From Pustulibacterium marinum (lineage in GTDB: Bacteria; Bacteroidota; Bacteroidia; Flavobacteriales; Flavobacteriaceae): DNA of 64,000 nt. Made by a program: the position numbers and the translations under genes. The stretch spans positions 577,272 through 641,271 of the forward strand of contig NZ_FPBK01000001.1 in NCBI RefSeq assembly GCF_900116665.1. Reading direction: 5' to 3'. Of this stretch, positions 9,801 to 17,648 are shown in pieces; the stretch's first letter is position 1; each line of letters starts with the position of its first letter. The notes below the pieces were generated by a model. The model had not been told where the DNA came from. It was given only the letters and a program-made list of their open reading frames with translations, and ran no database searches.

Positions 9801-12570
9801 TACCGTGGTTCGTATTACTTCCGGGGAGTATATTGCCGATGCAATGGTGTATTTGAATTCAGTTGGTTTGGATGTGATCTCAACATCAGATCATGAGTTG
9901 AAGGTAGTTGTCGCCGAAACAGCCGAGAGTGGTAATATGATTGTAGAATTGGCCAATGGGTGTTCTTTTAGTACTTCCTTTACGGTCTTGAATTCCATAG
10001 TGTCCGGTTGTGAATATGACAGTACCGCTACGGTTTCGGATATATTCATTAGTGAAGTGACCGATGCTCCGTTTGGAAGCCTCACCTATGTAGAATTGTA
10101 CAATGCAACCGGAAGTGCCATTGATTTTTCGAGTACTAATTATCGACTTCGATTTTATAGTAACGGGAACGAAACATCTTCGTATGGTTTGTGGCTTACG
10201 GAAGGAATTATTGCCGAAAATGAGACTTTTGTGGTGGCTATTGGAGCTCCGGAAGATGCTGTAGAATCACAGTGTGCTATTTCAGGAGGAATGTATAATG
10301 ATTTATATGCAGATTTGGTCAATACGACGCTAGGCGGTATTAATTTTACTGAAAATGGAGACGATTGTATCGGGTTGTATGATGCTTCCGGTACGCTGGT
10401 AGATGTGTTTGGAGTGTATCAAAATGCAACTTGGGCCGATACTTTGGGTATAGGTGATCGCGGAGCCAACTTTCAAAGAAATTATCAAGCAACTGTTCCG
10501 TCTACCACCTTTGCTCTAACGGATTGGGCTGTGGTAGATTGGAATGATGATAACTGTGACAACGTAGATTATAGTACTATAGGATGGTACGATTTTTCAT
10601 TGGGAACCGCTCCTGTTATTATAGCACATCCTGAATTTATAAATGAATGTCAAGCATCCGTAACATTAACTGTGTCTGCTTCCGAAGCGTATGAAAGCGG
10701 GGCTGGGCTTAGTTATCATTGGTATATGCTGCATTCAGGAACTACCACTTGGGAAGCTATTACAGATAATGAATTGTTTAGTGGAGCGCAAACCAATGCA
10801 TTAATGGTTCACGATGTGTTGAATGTAGATGGTTATCAGTTGTATGCTACCGTTCAGGAGGGCGATAATTGCAAACGCTATTCGCAAGCTACAGCTATTG
10901 AGCTTCCTAAAACTGTTTGGGATGGCAGTAACTGGAGCAATGGTGTACCCAATGGTTTGACGAGTGCATGGATTTCCGGTTCATTACCTTCGGAAGCTAT
11001 TGACGCACTCGATGTTTGCAATCTCATCATCACATCGGGAGCACAGCTAACGGTGCCTAATGATGGAGTTTTAAAGGTAATGAACAAAGTAGTGAATACT
11101 GGTGAGGCATCTGACATAACTATTGAAAGTGGTGGAAGTTTATTGCAAACGAACGCTACAGCGGTCAATGAAGGAATGGTCACGGTTCAAAGAACGGCTA
11201 CCGTGCAACCATATGATTATGTGTATTGGTCTGCTGCAGTTGCTGATTTTGCCGTTACATCGTTGTCTCCCAGCACACCTGCTTCAGCTATTTGGCAGTG
11301 GTTGCCAACGCAAACTACACCAGATTATGGAACATGGATATCAGCTGGGGGAAACATGATTCCCGGTAAAGGGTATGCCATTCGAGTTCCTAACATAACA
11401 ACGGAAACGTTTACAGCAACAAAAGTAGGCATACCTCTCAATGGAACGGTAAACACCCCGGTGGCTAGGGGAAATTATTCTGGAAGCGATTATATGTCAG
11501 CTTACGGAAGTTGGGTAAATGCCAATGATGATAACTGGAATCTTATTGGGAATCCATATCCGTCGGCACTCAACTTGAATACGTTCTTTGCTCAAAATAT
11601 CAATGTAGAAGGTGTAGCATATATCTGGACACATGGTTCGGGTTTGAGTTTGGAAAATGAAAATCCTTTTTACAGTGGGTATATGTATAATTATGATGCG
11701 GCAGATTATTTGGTGCACAACCAAACAGGAAGTTCTATTCCCGGTGTTTTTGACGGAAATATAGCTACAGGACAAGGTTTTTTTGTACTACTGAAAGATT
11801 CCGCACCGGTTAATGATACTATTGTGTTTACCAATGCGATGCGGAATGAGACTTTTGATAATGACCAATTTTTTAGAGTAGTGGATTTAGATACCATAGT
11901 ACAAGGCAAAATATGGTTACAACTAGCTCAAAATACGGATGTAGTTACTTGTTTGGTAGGATATGTTCCTGGAGCTACAAATAATTGGGATGGCAATTAT
12001 GATGCGTTGGTAAATACCTCTGGGAACGCATTATATTCCATAGTAGATTCTCAAAACTTAGTTATCCAGGGGAGAGGGTTGCCATTTCAAAATACAGATG
12101 TAGTTCCGTTGGGCGTAAAGGTTACGCAACCCGGTAGTTATGCGATTGGAATAGAAGCTTTGGAAGGAATTTTTACAGATGCTTCACAAGAAATCTATCT
12201 CAATGATCTTGATCTGAATGTGATACACAATTTAAAAACGAGTCCATATAATTTTACTATGAACTTTCCGGGAATAGAAAATAATCGTTTCCAATTACAG
12301 TTTGTATCAGGAGCTTTGAATACTACGAGTTTTGATGATACCAATAAAGTTCGTGTAGTAAAGGTTGGTGAAGGGCATCAAGCGATTTCAGATCGTGTAA
12401 TGATGGAAAAATTACAGCTGTTTGATATTTCGGGAAAAGTGGTTTGGCAATCTGAATCATTGGAAAGTTTGCAATACACTTTGCCGGGGCAATTGGCATC
12501 GGGAAGTTATGTACTGGCGGTACAACTGGTAGGAGGTCAACAGCAATTTGTTACCTTCCAATATGAATGA
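6829..12570 (+). CDS. Giant secreted multi-domain protein (choice-of-anchor D repeats, lamin-tail domain, C-terminal sorting-like domain)
   Basis: A 1913-residue exported protein. Signal peptide at 1-19 (LLMLFSLFSFSQ). Three choice-of-anchor D (ASPM/SPD2/Hydin-like) beta domains at about 354-474, 730-847 and 851-973, each with the pattern of a DxGxxxVG start and an FxPxxxG strand. A TIG/IPT-like domain lies at about 982-1054, a lamin-tail domain (LTYVELYNATGSAIDFSS) at about 1062-1257, then an Ig-like and a WDGSNWSNG-type region. The last 70 residues (LFDISGKVVWQSESL to the end) resemble a type IX secretion type-A sorting domain. Likely displayed or released through T9SS. No catalytic domain is recognisable, so adhesion or a surface role is inferred. 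Monocistronic, closed by a hairpin. Confidence 0.85.
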   Translation: MRFRFTCLLMLFSLFSFSQTELEAGDLAIIGLDTGDEDFMFVTFQDLEIGTTIYFTDEEASGDFTIGTGEGTLVFVADAPIVAGTVITRLNNASLFTVTSDGNISLANSGDGLLAYQGTSVGAVTTFLHAVGKELSHIGTFPNDFSNYFILGSDDAAYDGTRTGADADGYFSLIHSIENWTTSGSGVTFDTSNFDIGTSEEPSENCGTESFLNSNATASYSDNSFEGDNGISWTYKESRNANNDANNSGINLPALMLRGSSYGSKLASTAVSGGIKDFSVKLYKGFTGSGNRQVELFVNGVSFGLSEAFDDTDEHIFTVSNINISGNVTVEIQAATNKQVIVDDINWTCYSAAVPQISLSGNTIPIASNSTATSVEDGTDLGAILVGNTTSQVFQISNAGTEILHIASIVLDEDSSEAFSLTIPETLSLQPNETTTFAVNFEPESEGIASASVQLMTNDPVTNPFQFTVQGEGIGSCEAPTSQVSNALIGTITGNAASGTLTAITADGYLVLVSTLENLTTLPEDGTVYSPNTILGEATVVQSSESTLFTIPNLNANTVYQLFILPYNHAMCFGGPAYATEAPLHIAFTTGAAACLEDDFNTDYGNWEGTGTYLNGNAGVVGDGVGFNAEGDVLLTDTAIENPDVVSFYLARSSSEAAKTLTLFYSSDAENWFTIESFTTEEISEDFELFFISANLSGSYYLKLEMTEREGGSLYVDELDIFCSTAAITPEIAVLGNGVEILDGTTETTEATGTFLGTAAVNEQLTQSYEIQNTGDDALLISEITFIDGSQGFQTAVDYSDTTIAAGASLTVTIYFENANAGDFTDQLVIHSNDADESEFTFQLAATVYLPQPELVVRGVIGSNPTISNGSTNAIATNNTLFPETLLGETITKTFRIANEGGTAALQITSAAVTDETGQFAIDMEENAVIDIDTYIDFTITFQPQYAGTQTATVTIGSNDIDANPYTFVIEGKGVCTTSEGTVWPSEGPANTVVRITSGEYIADAMVYLNSVGLDVISTSDHELKVVVAETAESGNMIVELANGCSFSTSFTVLNSIVSGCEYDSTATVSDIFISEVTDAPFGSLTYVELYNATGSAIDFSSTNYRLRFYSNGNETSSYGLWLTEGIIAENETFVVAIGAPEDAVESQCAISGGMYNDLYADLVNTTLGGINFTENGDDCIGLYDASGTLVDVFGVYQNATWADTLGIGDRGANFQRNYQATVPSTTFALTDWAVVDWNDDNCDNVDYSTIGWYDFSLGTAPVIIAHPEFINECQASVTLTVSASEAYESGAGLSYHWYMLHSGTTTWEAITDNELFSGAQTNALMVHDVLNVDGYQLYATVQEGDNCKRYSQATAIELPKTVWDGSNWSNGVPNGLTSAWISGSLPSEAIDALDVCNLIITSGAQLTVPNDGVLKVMNKVVNTGEASDITIESGGSLLQTNATAVNEGMVTVQRTATVQPYDYVYWSAAVADFAVTSLSPSTPASAIWQWLPTQTTPDYGTWISAGGNMIPGKGYAIRVPNITTETFTATKVGIPLNGTVNTPVARGNYSGSDYMSAYGSWVNANDDNWNLIGNPYPSALNLNTFFAQNINVEGVAYIWTHGSGLSLENENPFYSGYMYNYDAADYLVHNQTGSSIPGVFDGNIATGQGFFVLLKDSAPVNDTIVFTNAMRNETFDNDQFFRVVDLDTIVQGKIWLQLAQNTDVVTCLVGYVPGATNNWDGNYDALVNTSGNALYSIVDSQNLVIQGRGLPFQNTDVVPLGVKVTQPGSYAIGIEALEGIFTDASQEIYLNDLDLNVIHNLKTSPYNFTMNFPGIENNRFQLQFVSGALNTTSFDDTNKVRVVKVGEGHQAISDRVMMEKLQLFDISGKVVWQSESLESLQYTLPGQLASGSYVLAVQLVGGQQQFVTFQYE

Positions 12571-12581
12571 TGATAAGTTAA

Positions 12582-12615
12582 AAAGGCTGTGGTAATACAG
12601 CCTTTCTAATTTTTA
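12582..12615. terminator. Bidirectional-looking terminator between two convergent genes
   Basis: A perfect 9-bp stem AAAGGCTGT / ACAGCCTTT with a 6-nt loop (12582-12605), followed by a T-rich run and preceded by A's. It lies between the giant secreted protein (+) and the M56 peptidase (-), so it can serve both. Confidence 0.8.
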
Positions 12616-12644
12616 AATAAATTCAAAAGAATAGTGGTTTTTTT

Positions 12645-14465
12645 CTACTTTTTAGTATAAATCTTTACTTCGGGTTGTTTATTTGTATATGGATATGTTT
12701 CTACTGTGATGTTTTTTTGTGTTTCTATAATTTCTAATCCTTTTTCCGAAGTAATTTTAGTGTCATTAAAATAAAACTGCGCTCCTTTTTCTGCAAGCTC
12801 TTTTGAGTAGGATAGTGCGGTTACTTTATTTTCAATAGATGGTGCGGGCGGCGGAGGTGGAGGCAATATAGTACCACTGTTTTCTTCATCGGCTTTAGCT
12901 TTATAGCTCTTGTAGTAGGCCAAAACTTCCTCATACTGCTTTTTTAAATCGGCTGTATTGCCTTTTTGGTTTTTCATATAGGCACTTACTGCTTTCCCGT
13001 AAGCATTTGCTTTTTTATGAAACTGTGCTCCTAGTTTTTGCAATTCGGGAGACATTTTTTCGCTATCTACGGGTGGAGCTGGTGGTAGCGGAGGCGGTGG
13101 TGGAATGTTTGGAAAAGGTTGTGCATTTGCTTTTTGCTCTTTGGTCATCAAACCATACAGATATTCCATGCGCTCCACATCTTTCGTCTTAAACCTTCTA
13201 TTGTCTTCTGGTTGCGAATTGTACTTTTTAGCAAGTGTGTTATATTCTGCTATTTGCTCTTTAGTAGCTCCTTTTTGTTCTTGGTTATCACCTATGGCAA
13301 AAGGTGTATTTCCTTTCGTCCTAATAATCTCCTGGTTATAGGTGACAATGCGATAAAAACCATACTCCTGAAAAGAATTGAAAATAAACCACACGGCTTC
13401 ATCTGCTACAGGTTTATCATGATTCACGTGTACATTCATGATGTGATTCCTAATTTCCGGAGTAATGTCTTGATGCAGTTGCTGAAGAACCGAAGTAAAA
13501 GTAGCCGCAGTAGCCGCTTGACCATCTATAAGATACCTGCCATTGTTGAGTACTTCAATTTCAATACTTCTAGCAGTGTAGTCTGTTGCAAATTCCTCTG
13601 CAACCATGTCGTCGTAAACCACTTCACTTGTGCTAAAACTGTAGATGAGCAAGGCAAGCAATGGTAGCATTACAAGGCTTTTGAGCCATTTTACCCTTTG
13701 GGAAGAGTGTTTTTTCATAATTGTAAATCGTTTTTTGATTAATGAATAATTGATGGATGAAACTAAAGGACCTTGTGATGAATTGATTGAAAAATCCAGT
13801 AGTATATTTTGATAGTTTTTGGTTTGATATCCTTGCTTGATGACGGCTTGATCTGCCAAAAACTCATGGTTTAATTGAATGTCTTTTTTTATCAAATAGA
13901 TAAGCGGATGAAACCACCCTACGATTTGCAAAACTTCTAACAGTAAAACATCTAATGTATGTTTTTGTGTTGCATGGACTTCTTCATGCAGTAATATTTC
14001 TTTAGGAATAGCCTTAGACTCCAAGGTTGCTTTTTCTACAAATACATAGTTTAAAAAAGTATGCGGAATGATATGCGTTAACATCAAAACCTGTACATGC
14101 GTTGGTTTGGCTATTTTTTGATGGTTTTTAATTTTGTATCCCAACTGCCATAAATTTCGAACAAATCGAAAAGCGAAAAACAATACACCCAAGCTATAAA
14201 TTAGCCATAGTAAAAATTGCCAATCAAAAACTTCTTCTGTAACTACAGCTTGCGGAACCACCAAAGCATTTCCGGAAATTTCGGTCAAGGGTTCTGCCTC
14301 TGCAAGTGTAGTAAATGTGATTAGTGGTATGGTGAAAGCAAATACAACACTACCTAACAAGTAAAATCTTTTGATGTGATGAAAGCTTTCGCGCTCTAAT
14401 ATCAATTTGTAAAAAAGCATGAACACTAACAAACATCCTGATGATTTTAAAAGATAGTCAAGCAT
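12645..14465 (-). CDS. M56 family (BlaR1-type) metallopeptidase
   Basis: A 606-residue membrane protease/sensor. Four N-terminal helices (about 1-20, 35-52, 83-102 and around 275) frame a cytoplasmic zinc peptidase with HExxH at H160-E161-E-V-H164 and the downstream Glu in NHEFLADQAV. The periplasmic part (about 300-606) has no penicillin-binding domain. Instead it shows a Pro-rich segment near 455-470, a Lys/Ala-rich helical stretch, a second Pro-rich run near 540-550, and a beta end. In known BlaR1/BlaI systems the peptidase destroys the repressor; here the repressor gene is directly upstream (4 bp). The inducing signal is unknown and need not be a beta-lactam. Confidence 0.88.
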   Translation of the reverse strand: MLDYLLKSSGCLLVFMLFYKLILERESFHHIKRFYLLGSVVFAFTIPLITFTTLAEAEPLTEISGNALVVPQAVVTEEVFDWQFLLWLIYSLGVLFFAFRFVRNLWQLGYKIKNHQKIAKPTHVQVLMLTHIIPHTFLNYVFVEKATLESKAIPKEILLHEEVHATQKHTLDVLLLEVLQIVGWFHPLIYLIKKDIQLNHEFLADQAVIKQGYQTKNYQNILLDFSINSSQGPLVSSINYSLIKKRFTIMKKHSSQRVKWLKSLVMLPLLALLIYSFSTSEVVYDDMVAEEFATDYTARSIEIEVLNNGRYLIDGQAATAATFTSVLQQLHQDITPEIRNHIMNVHVNHDKPVADEAVWFIFNSFQEYGFYRIVTYNQEIIRTKGNTPFAIGDNQEQKGATKEQIAEYNTLAKKYNSQPEDNRRFKTKDVERMEYLYGLMTKEQKANAQPFPNIPPPPPLPPAPPVDSEKMSPELQKLGAQFHKKANAYGKAVSAYMKNQKGNTADLKKQYEEVLAYYKSYKAKADEENSGTILPPPPPPAPSIENKVTALSYSKELAEKGAQFYFNDTKITSEKGLEIIETQKNITVETYPYTNKQPEVKIYTKK

Positions 14466-14469
14466 AGTA

Positions 14470-14835
14470 TTACTTTTTTTGAATTTCGTTATCGATGATG
14501 GCTCTCAAAGATTCCAATTCTTCTTTCGTTAAATTGGTTTTCTGAGTAAAGAACGATGCAAACTGACTCGCACTATCGTTAAAAAAGTTTTTGATGAGTC
14601 CGTTCACTTGTTTTGAGAAATACGCCTCCTTTTCGATCAAAGGAAAATACTCTCTCGATTTTCCATAGGTTTTGTAATCCACTACTTTTTTGTCACGCAT
14701 ACGTTTCAATAAAGTAGCCAATGTTGTGGGTGCTGGTTTAGGCTCCGGATACGCATCCATCAAATCTTTCATAAAAGCTTTTTCTAACTTCCATAAATAA
14801 TTCATCAACTCCTCTTCTGATTTAGATAGCTTCAT
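14470..14835 (-). CDS. BlaI/MecI/CopY family transcriptional repressor
   Basis: A 121-residue winged-helix repressor. The N-terminal HTH (LSKSEEELMNYLWKLEKAFMKD, then PAPTTLATLLKRMRDKKVV) and the C-terminal dimerisation helices are typical in order and length. It is first in a two-gene operon with the M56 peptidase that presumably cleaves it. Directly upstream are three TTCTA-N6-TAGAA palindromes that cover the start region and the promoter, indicating autorepression. Confidence 0.93.
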   Translation of the reverse strand: MKLSKSEEELMNYLWKLEKAFMKDLMDAYPEPKPAPTTLATLLKRMRDKKVVDYKTYGKSREYFPLIEKEAYFSKQVNGLIKNFFNDSASQFASFFTQKTNLTKEELESLRAIIDNEIQKK

Positions 14836-14837
14836 TT

Positions 14838-14901
14838 TTCTACATACTTAGAATTTGTTCTACAAACATAGAATAAAATTTTAATTCTACAAGTGTAGAA
14901 T
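14838..14901 (-). promoter_or_regulatory. Promoter with three BlaI-type operators
   Basis: Three sites of form TTCTA-N6-TAGAA: 14838-14853, 14858-14873 and 14885-14900. The last extends to a perfect 8-2-8 palindrome (14884-14901) with the TACA..TGTA core known from BlaI/MecI operators. On the minus strand the promoter is TTG (14890-14892), 19-bp spacer, TATGTTTG (14863-14870). The middle operator thus covers the -7 box, the distal one the -33 box, and the proximal one ends 3 bp before the ATG. Confidence 0.8.
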
Positions 14902-14913
14902 GTGTTAAAAATA

Positions 14914-14943
14914 AAAAATCCGCTAGTTCTATAGCGGATTTTT
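14914..14943 (-). terminator. Terminator downstream of the M20 dipeptidase
   Basis: A 12-bp stem AAAAATCCGCTA / TAGCGGATTTTT with a 6-nt loop. On the minus strand it ends in a T-run, placed 128 bp after the dipeptidase stop and just upstream of the blaI operators, so it insulates that promoter from read-through. Confidence 0.75.
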
Positions 14944-15070
14944 AAGTGTTTATAATGTTTTTCAGCTCTTAGTTACATGGTGAAACCGTTTATTCGAGTG
15001 AAAAATTTTTAATTTTTTGTATCGAGAATAGGTGTGTTCATAAAAACTAATTCTTAAAAATAGCTGATAA

Positions 15071-16462
15071 TTATGATTTAGACAACTCTGTAAAATGCTT
15101 AAAGAAATACGGAATGGTTTCAATACCTTTTAAATAGTTCCAAACTCCAAAATGTTCGTTCGGAGAGTGAATTGCATCCGAATCCAATCCGAATCCCATT
15201 AAAATGGTTTTGCTTTGTAGTTCTTTTTCAAATAAAGCTACAATAGGAATACTTCCGCCACTACGTTGTGGAATCGGAGTTTTTCCAAAAGTTTCTTCGT
15301 AGGCTTTGCTGGCTGCCTGATATTCCATACTGTCTATTGGCGTTACATAGGCTTGTCCGCCATGATGTGGTTTCACTTTTACTTTCACTGCTTCGGGGGC
15401 AATGCTTTCAAAATGTTTTTGGAACAGCTCGGTAATTTCTTTCCAATCTTGATCTGGAACCAAACGCATCGAAATTTTTGCATAGGCTTTGCTGGCAATC
15501 ACGGTTTTGGCACCTTCGCCAATGTAGCCACCCCAAATTCCGTTCACATCCAAGGTAGGTCTAATAGAATTACGCTCGTTTGTGGAATAACCTTTTTCGC
15601 CATACACATCGTTGATGTCTAAAGCCTTTTTATAATTTTCTAAAGAAAAAGGTGCTTCGGCCATGGCTGCACGCTCTTTTGCTGAAAGTTCTTCTACCTT
15701 ATCATAGAATCCCGGAACGGTAATATGGTTGTTTTCGTCGTGTAACGAAGCAATCATTTTGGTAAGAATGTTGATTGGGTTCGCCACGGCTCCACCGTAC
15801 AAACCACTGTGTAAATCACGATTTGGACCAGTAACTTCCACTTCTACATAGCTAAGACCACGCAATCCGGTGGTAATTGATGGAACATCTTTAGCAATCA
15901 TTCCGGTATCCGAAATCAAGATCACATCATTTTTCAATTTGTCATGGTTGCGTTCAATAAACCAGCTGAGGTTGGCGCTTCCCACTTCTTCTTCGCCTTC
16001 AATCATGAATTTCACGTTGCAAGGCAATTGGTTGGTAGCAATCATCAATTCAACCGCTTTTACGTGCATATACATTTGACCTTTGTCGTCACAAGCCCCA
16101 CGTGCAAAAATGGCACCTTCCGGGTGGATTTCTGTGTTGCGAATCACCGGATCAAAAGGTTCAGTATCCCATAAATTCAGAGGATCTGCCGGTTGCACAT
16201 CGTAATGTCCGTAAATAAGAACCGTAGGTAAGCTCACATCGATAATTTTCTCTCCGTATACTACCGGATAGCCCGGTGTTTCACAGATTTCGGTAACGTC
16301 ACACCCAGCATCTTGCAAACTTTTTTGTACAGCCTCGGCACAATTCCAAACATCCTGTGAATAGGCAGAATCGGCACTAACCGATGGGATCTTCAATAAT
16401 TCAATCAACTCGTTAATAAAACGTTGTTGGTGTTCCTGTATGTAGGAAGCTATATGTTCCAT
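15071..16462 (-). CDS. M20 family dipeptidase
   Basis: A 463-residue cytoplasmic zinc peptidase of the M20 dipeptidase/DapE-like group. Metal-binding and catalytic motifs appear in order: GHYDVQPAD (about 86-94), ARGACDDKG, EGEEEVGS with the general-base Glu, SDTGM, the dimerisation-domain motif RDLHSGLYGG, and the late HSPNEHFG His. Length is normal for the family. Likely role: hydrolysis of dipeptides or small peptides in peptide catabolism. Single gene on the minus strand with a terminator downstream. Confidence 0.92.
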   Translation of the reverse strand: MEHIASYIQEHQQRFINELIELLKIPSVSADSAYSQDVWNCAEAVQKSLQDAGCDVTEICETPGYPVVYGEKIIDVSLPTVLIYGHYDVQPADPLNLWDTEPFDPVIRNTEIHPEGAIFARGACDDKGQMYMHVKAVELMIATNQLPCNVKFMIEGEEEVGSANLSWFIERNHDKLKNDVILISDTGMIAKDVPSITTGLRGLSYVEVEVTGPNRDLHSGLYGGAVANPINILTKMIASLHDENNHITVPGFYDKVEELSAKERAAMAEAPFSLENYKKALDINDVYGEKGYSTNERNSIRPTLDVNGIWGGYIGEGAKTVIASKAYAKISMRLVPDQDWKEITELFQKHFESIAPEAVKVKVKPHHGGQAYVTPIDSMEYQAASKAYEETFGKTPIPQRSGGSIPIVALFEKELQSKTILMGFGLDSDAIHSPNEHFGVWNYLKGIETIPYFFKHFTELSKS

Positions 16463-16525
16463 GAATTCAATTTTTATTGATATAGCATCAAATGTACAAA
16501 AAATAGAACTTTTTTTAATAAGGTG

Positions 16526-16555
16526 TTTGTAGTTTCAAAAATTGATTTATATTTG
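16526..16555 (+). promoter_or_regulatory. Promoter of tRNA-Leu
   Basis: TTTG at 16526-16529, 18-bp spacer, TATATTTG at 16548-16555, followed by CACC. This is an excellent Bacteroidota -33/-7 promoter 23 bp before the tRNA. The box and the following CACC are shared with the initiator tRNA promoter near 49.68 kb. Confidence 0.75.
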
Positions 16556-16578
16556 CACCCACAATTACACAAAAGCAC

Positions 16579-16660
16579 GCGGGTGTGGTGAAATTGGTAG
16601 ACACGCCAGACTTAGGATCTGGTGCCGCAAGGTGTGAAGGTTCGAGTCCTTTCACCCGCA
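16579..16660 (+). tRNA. tRNA-Leu (anticodon TAG)
   Basis: An 82-nt type-II tRNA with a 7-bp acceptor stem GCGGGTG / CACCCGC and discriminator A. The D-arm is TGGTGAAATTGGTAGACA, the anticodon loop ACTTAGGAT reads TAG, a variable arm follows, and the T-arm is GGTTCGAGTCC. The long variable region and A73 fit leucine. CCA is not encoded. Confidence 0.95.
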
Positions 16661-16666
16661 CAGAAC

Positions 16667-16697
16667 AAAAACCTCTTAGTTTTCTAAGAGGTTTTTT
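16667..16697 (+). terminator. Terminator after tRNA-Leu
   Basis: A perfect stem AAAAACCTCTTAG / CTAAGAGGTTTTT with a 4-nt loop and a T-run, starting 7 bp after the tRNA. It can also end transcription of the convergent hydrolase gene. Confidence 0.85.
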
Positions 16698-16716
16698 GTG
16701 TTTGTACTGGTTTGTT

Positions 16717-17424
16717 TTAAACGATATCATTCACCACCTTCGCTACATACTCTGGTTGTTCAATAGGCATCAAATGCCCAACGTGTTTGGTATGGAAAAC
16801 ATGTTGCAAGTTTAAATTGGGGATTACTTCTTCCTGAATCATTTTTGGAGTGATGGCTTGGTCATCTTCGGAATAGATCAAGTGAATTGGAATTTCCAGT
16901 GTATCTGTATATTTTTTGATGGAGTTTTTCATGCCGGTTTCAATCCACCATTTCCAGGTGTTTTCGGTAATCATAAGTTGTGTTTCAATGCAAAAATCCA
17001 TTTTGTTGTCGGATAGTGTTGAATAGGTGCCGTTTTCAACTGTTTCTTCGCAACTTTTACGATCTCGGTCTAGCATTCTTTTTTGTTCACTTTCCGACAT
17101 GGCTTCTATGGTTGGAGGAGAAGGAGCTACCAATAGTATTTGAGCAATACGATGTTCGGTATCCAGTGTAGCGGTTCTTAAGGCTAATTTTCCTCCCATG
17201 GAATGCCCCACGAGCATACAATCGTTTAGGTCTTGTTCTTTTATGTATTCCCAAACATAGTTGCTCATGGTGTCTATGGAGATGTTAGCCAATTCCGGAG
17301 TCGATCCAAAACCCGGTAAGGAAAGGTAATGAGGTGTTATATCAGTTGCTAGGTATGGATGCATCCATTGCCAACTTTCAGCATTACCACCAAAATAATG
17401 AAGAAATACGACGTGCTTTTTCAT
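16717..17424 (-). CDS. Alpha/beta fold hydrolase
   Basis: A 235-residue cytoplasmic alpha/beta hydrolase. The oxyanion region HYFGG lies near residues 9-13, and the nucleophile elbow GHSMGG has Ser75. The acid is probably in YSEDDQAIT, and the His in HVGHLMPIEQPE. Small, without a signal peptide, and close to general esterase/MenH-like hydrolases; the substrate is not predictable. It stands alone between tRNA-Leu (convergent) and the cys operon (divergent). Confidence 0.85.
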   Translation of the reverse strand: MKKHVVFLHYFGGNAESWQWMHPYLATDITPHYLSLPGFGSTPELANISIDTMSNYVWEYIKEQDLNDCMLVGHSMGGKLALRTATLDTEHRIAQILLVAPSPPTIEAMSESEQKRMLDRDRKSCEETVENGTYSTLSDNKMDFCIETQLMITENTWKWWIETGMKNSIKKYTDTLEIPIHLIYSEDDQAITPKMIQEEVIPNLNLQHVFHTKHVGHLMPIEQPEYVAKVVNDIV

Positions 17425-17615
17425 TTTTTACAAAAAGGTACTGTTTCGCATGCTGTCATCATAGCATCTTCTCAAAGCTTTAACAGGAGTGTCATCACTT
17501 TTATCATTTTGTTCGGAAATGAATGTACAAGGTTAAATGAGTAATGTCATAGGCTTATGGGAAATTGAAAGTGTATTTTTAGCGTTTGATATGTAGGTAC
17601 TTCAAATATAAAAAC

Positions 17616-17639
17616 TATATTTGCCTACTAAATTAGTAG
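17616..17639 (+). promoter_or_regulatory. -7 box and palindrome at the start of the sulfate-activation operon
   Basis: TATATTTG at 17616-17623 fits the -7 consensus; no well-spaced -33 TTG is seen. One base later lies a perfect 7-1-7 palindrome, CTACTAA-A-TTAGTAG (17625-17639), around the expected transcription start and 9 bp before the cysQ ATG. It could be an operator or a leader hairpin. Confidence 0.5.
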
Positions 17640-17648
17640 ATTATTCAA

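Noticed and set aside
13119..13667. 182-residue open frame antisense to the M56 peptidase
   Set aside because: The opposite strand carries a complete, motif-bearing peptidase; this frame is its shadow.
17585..17623. TTTG as -33 element for the cysQ promoter
   Set aside because: The spacer to TATATTTG would be 27 bp, outside the usual range; only the -7 box is kept.
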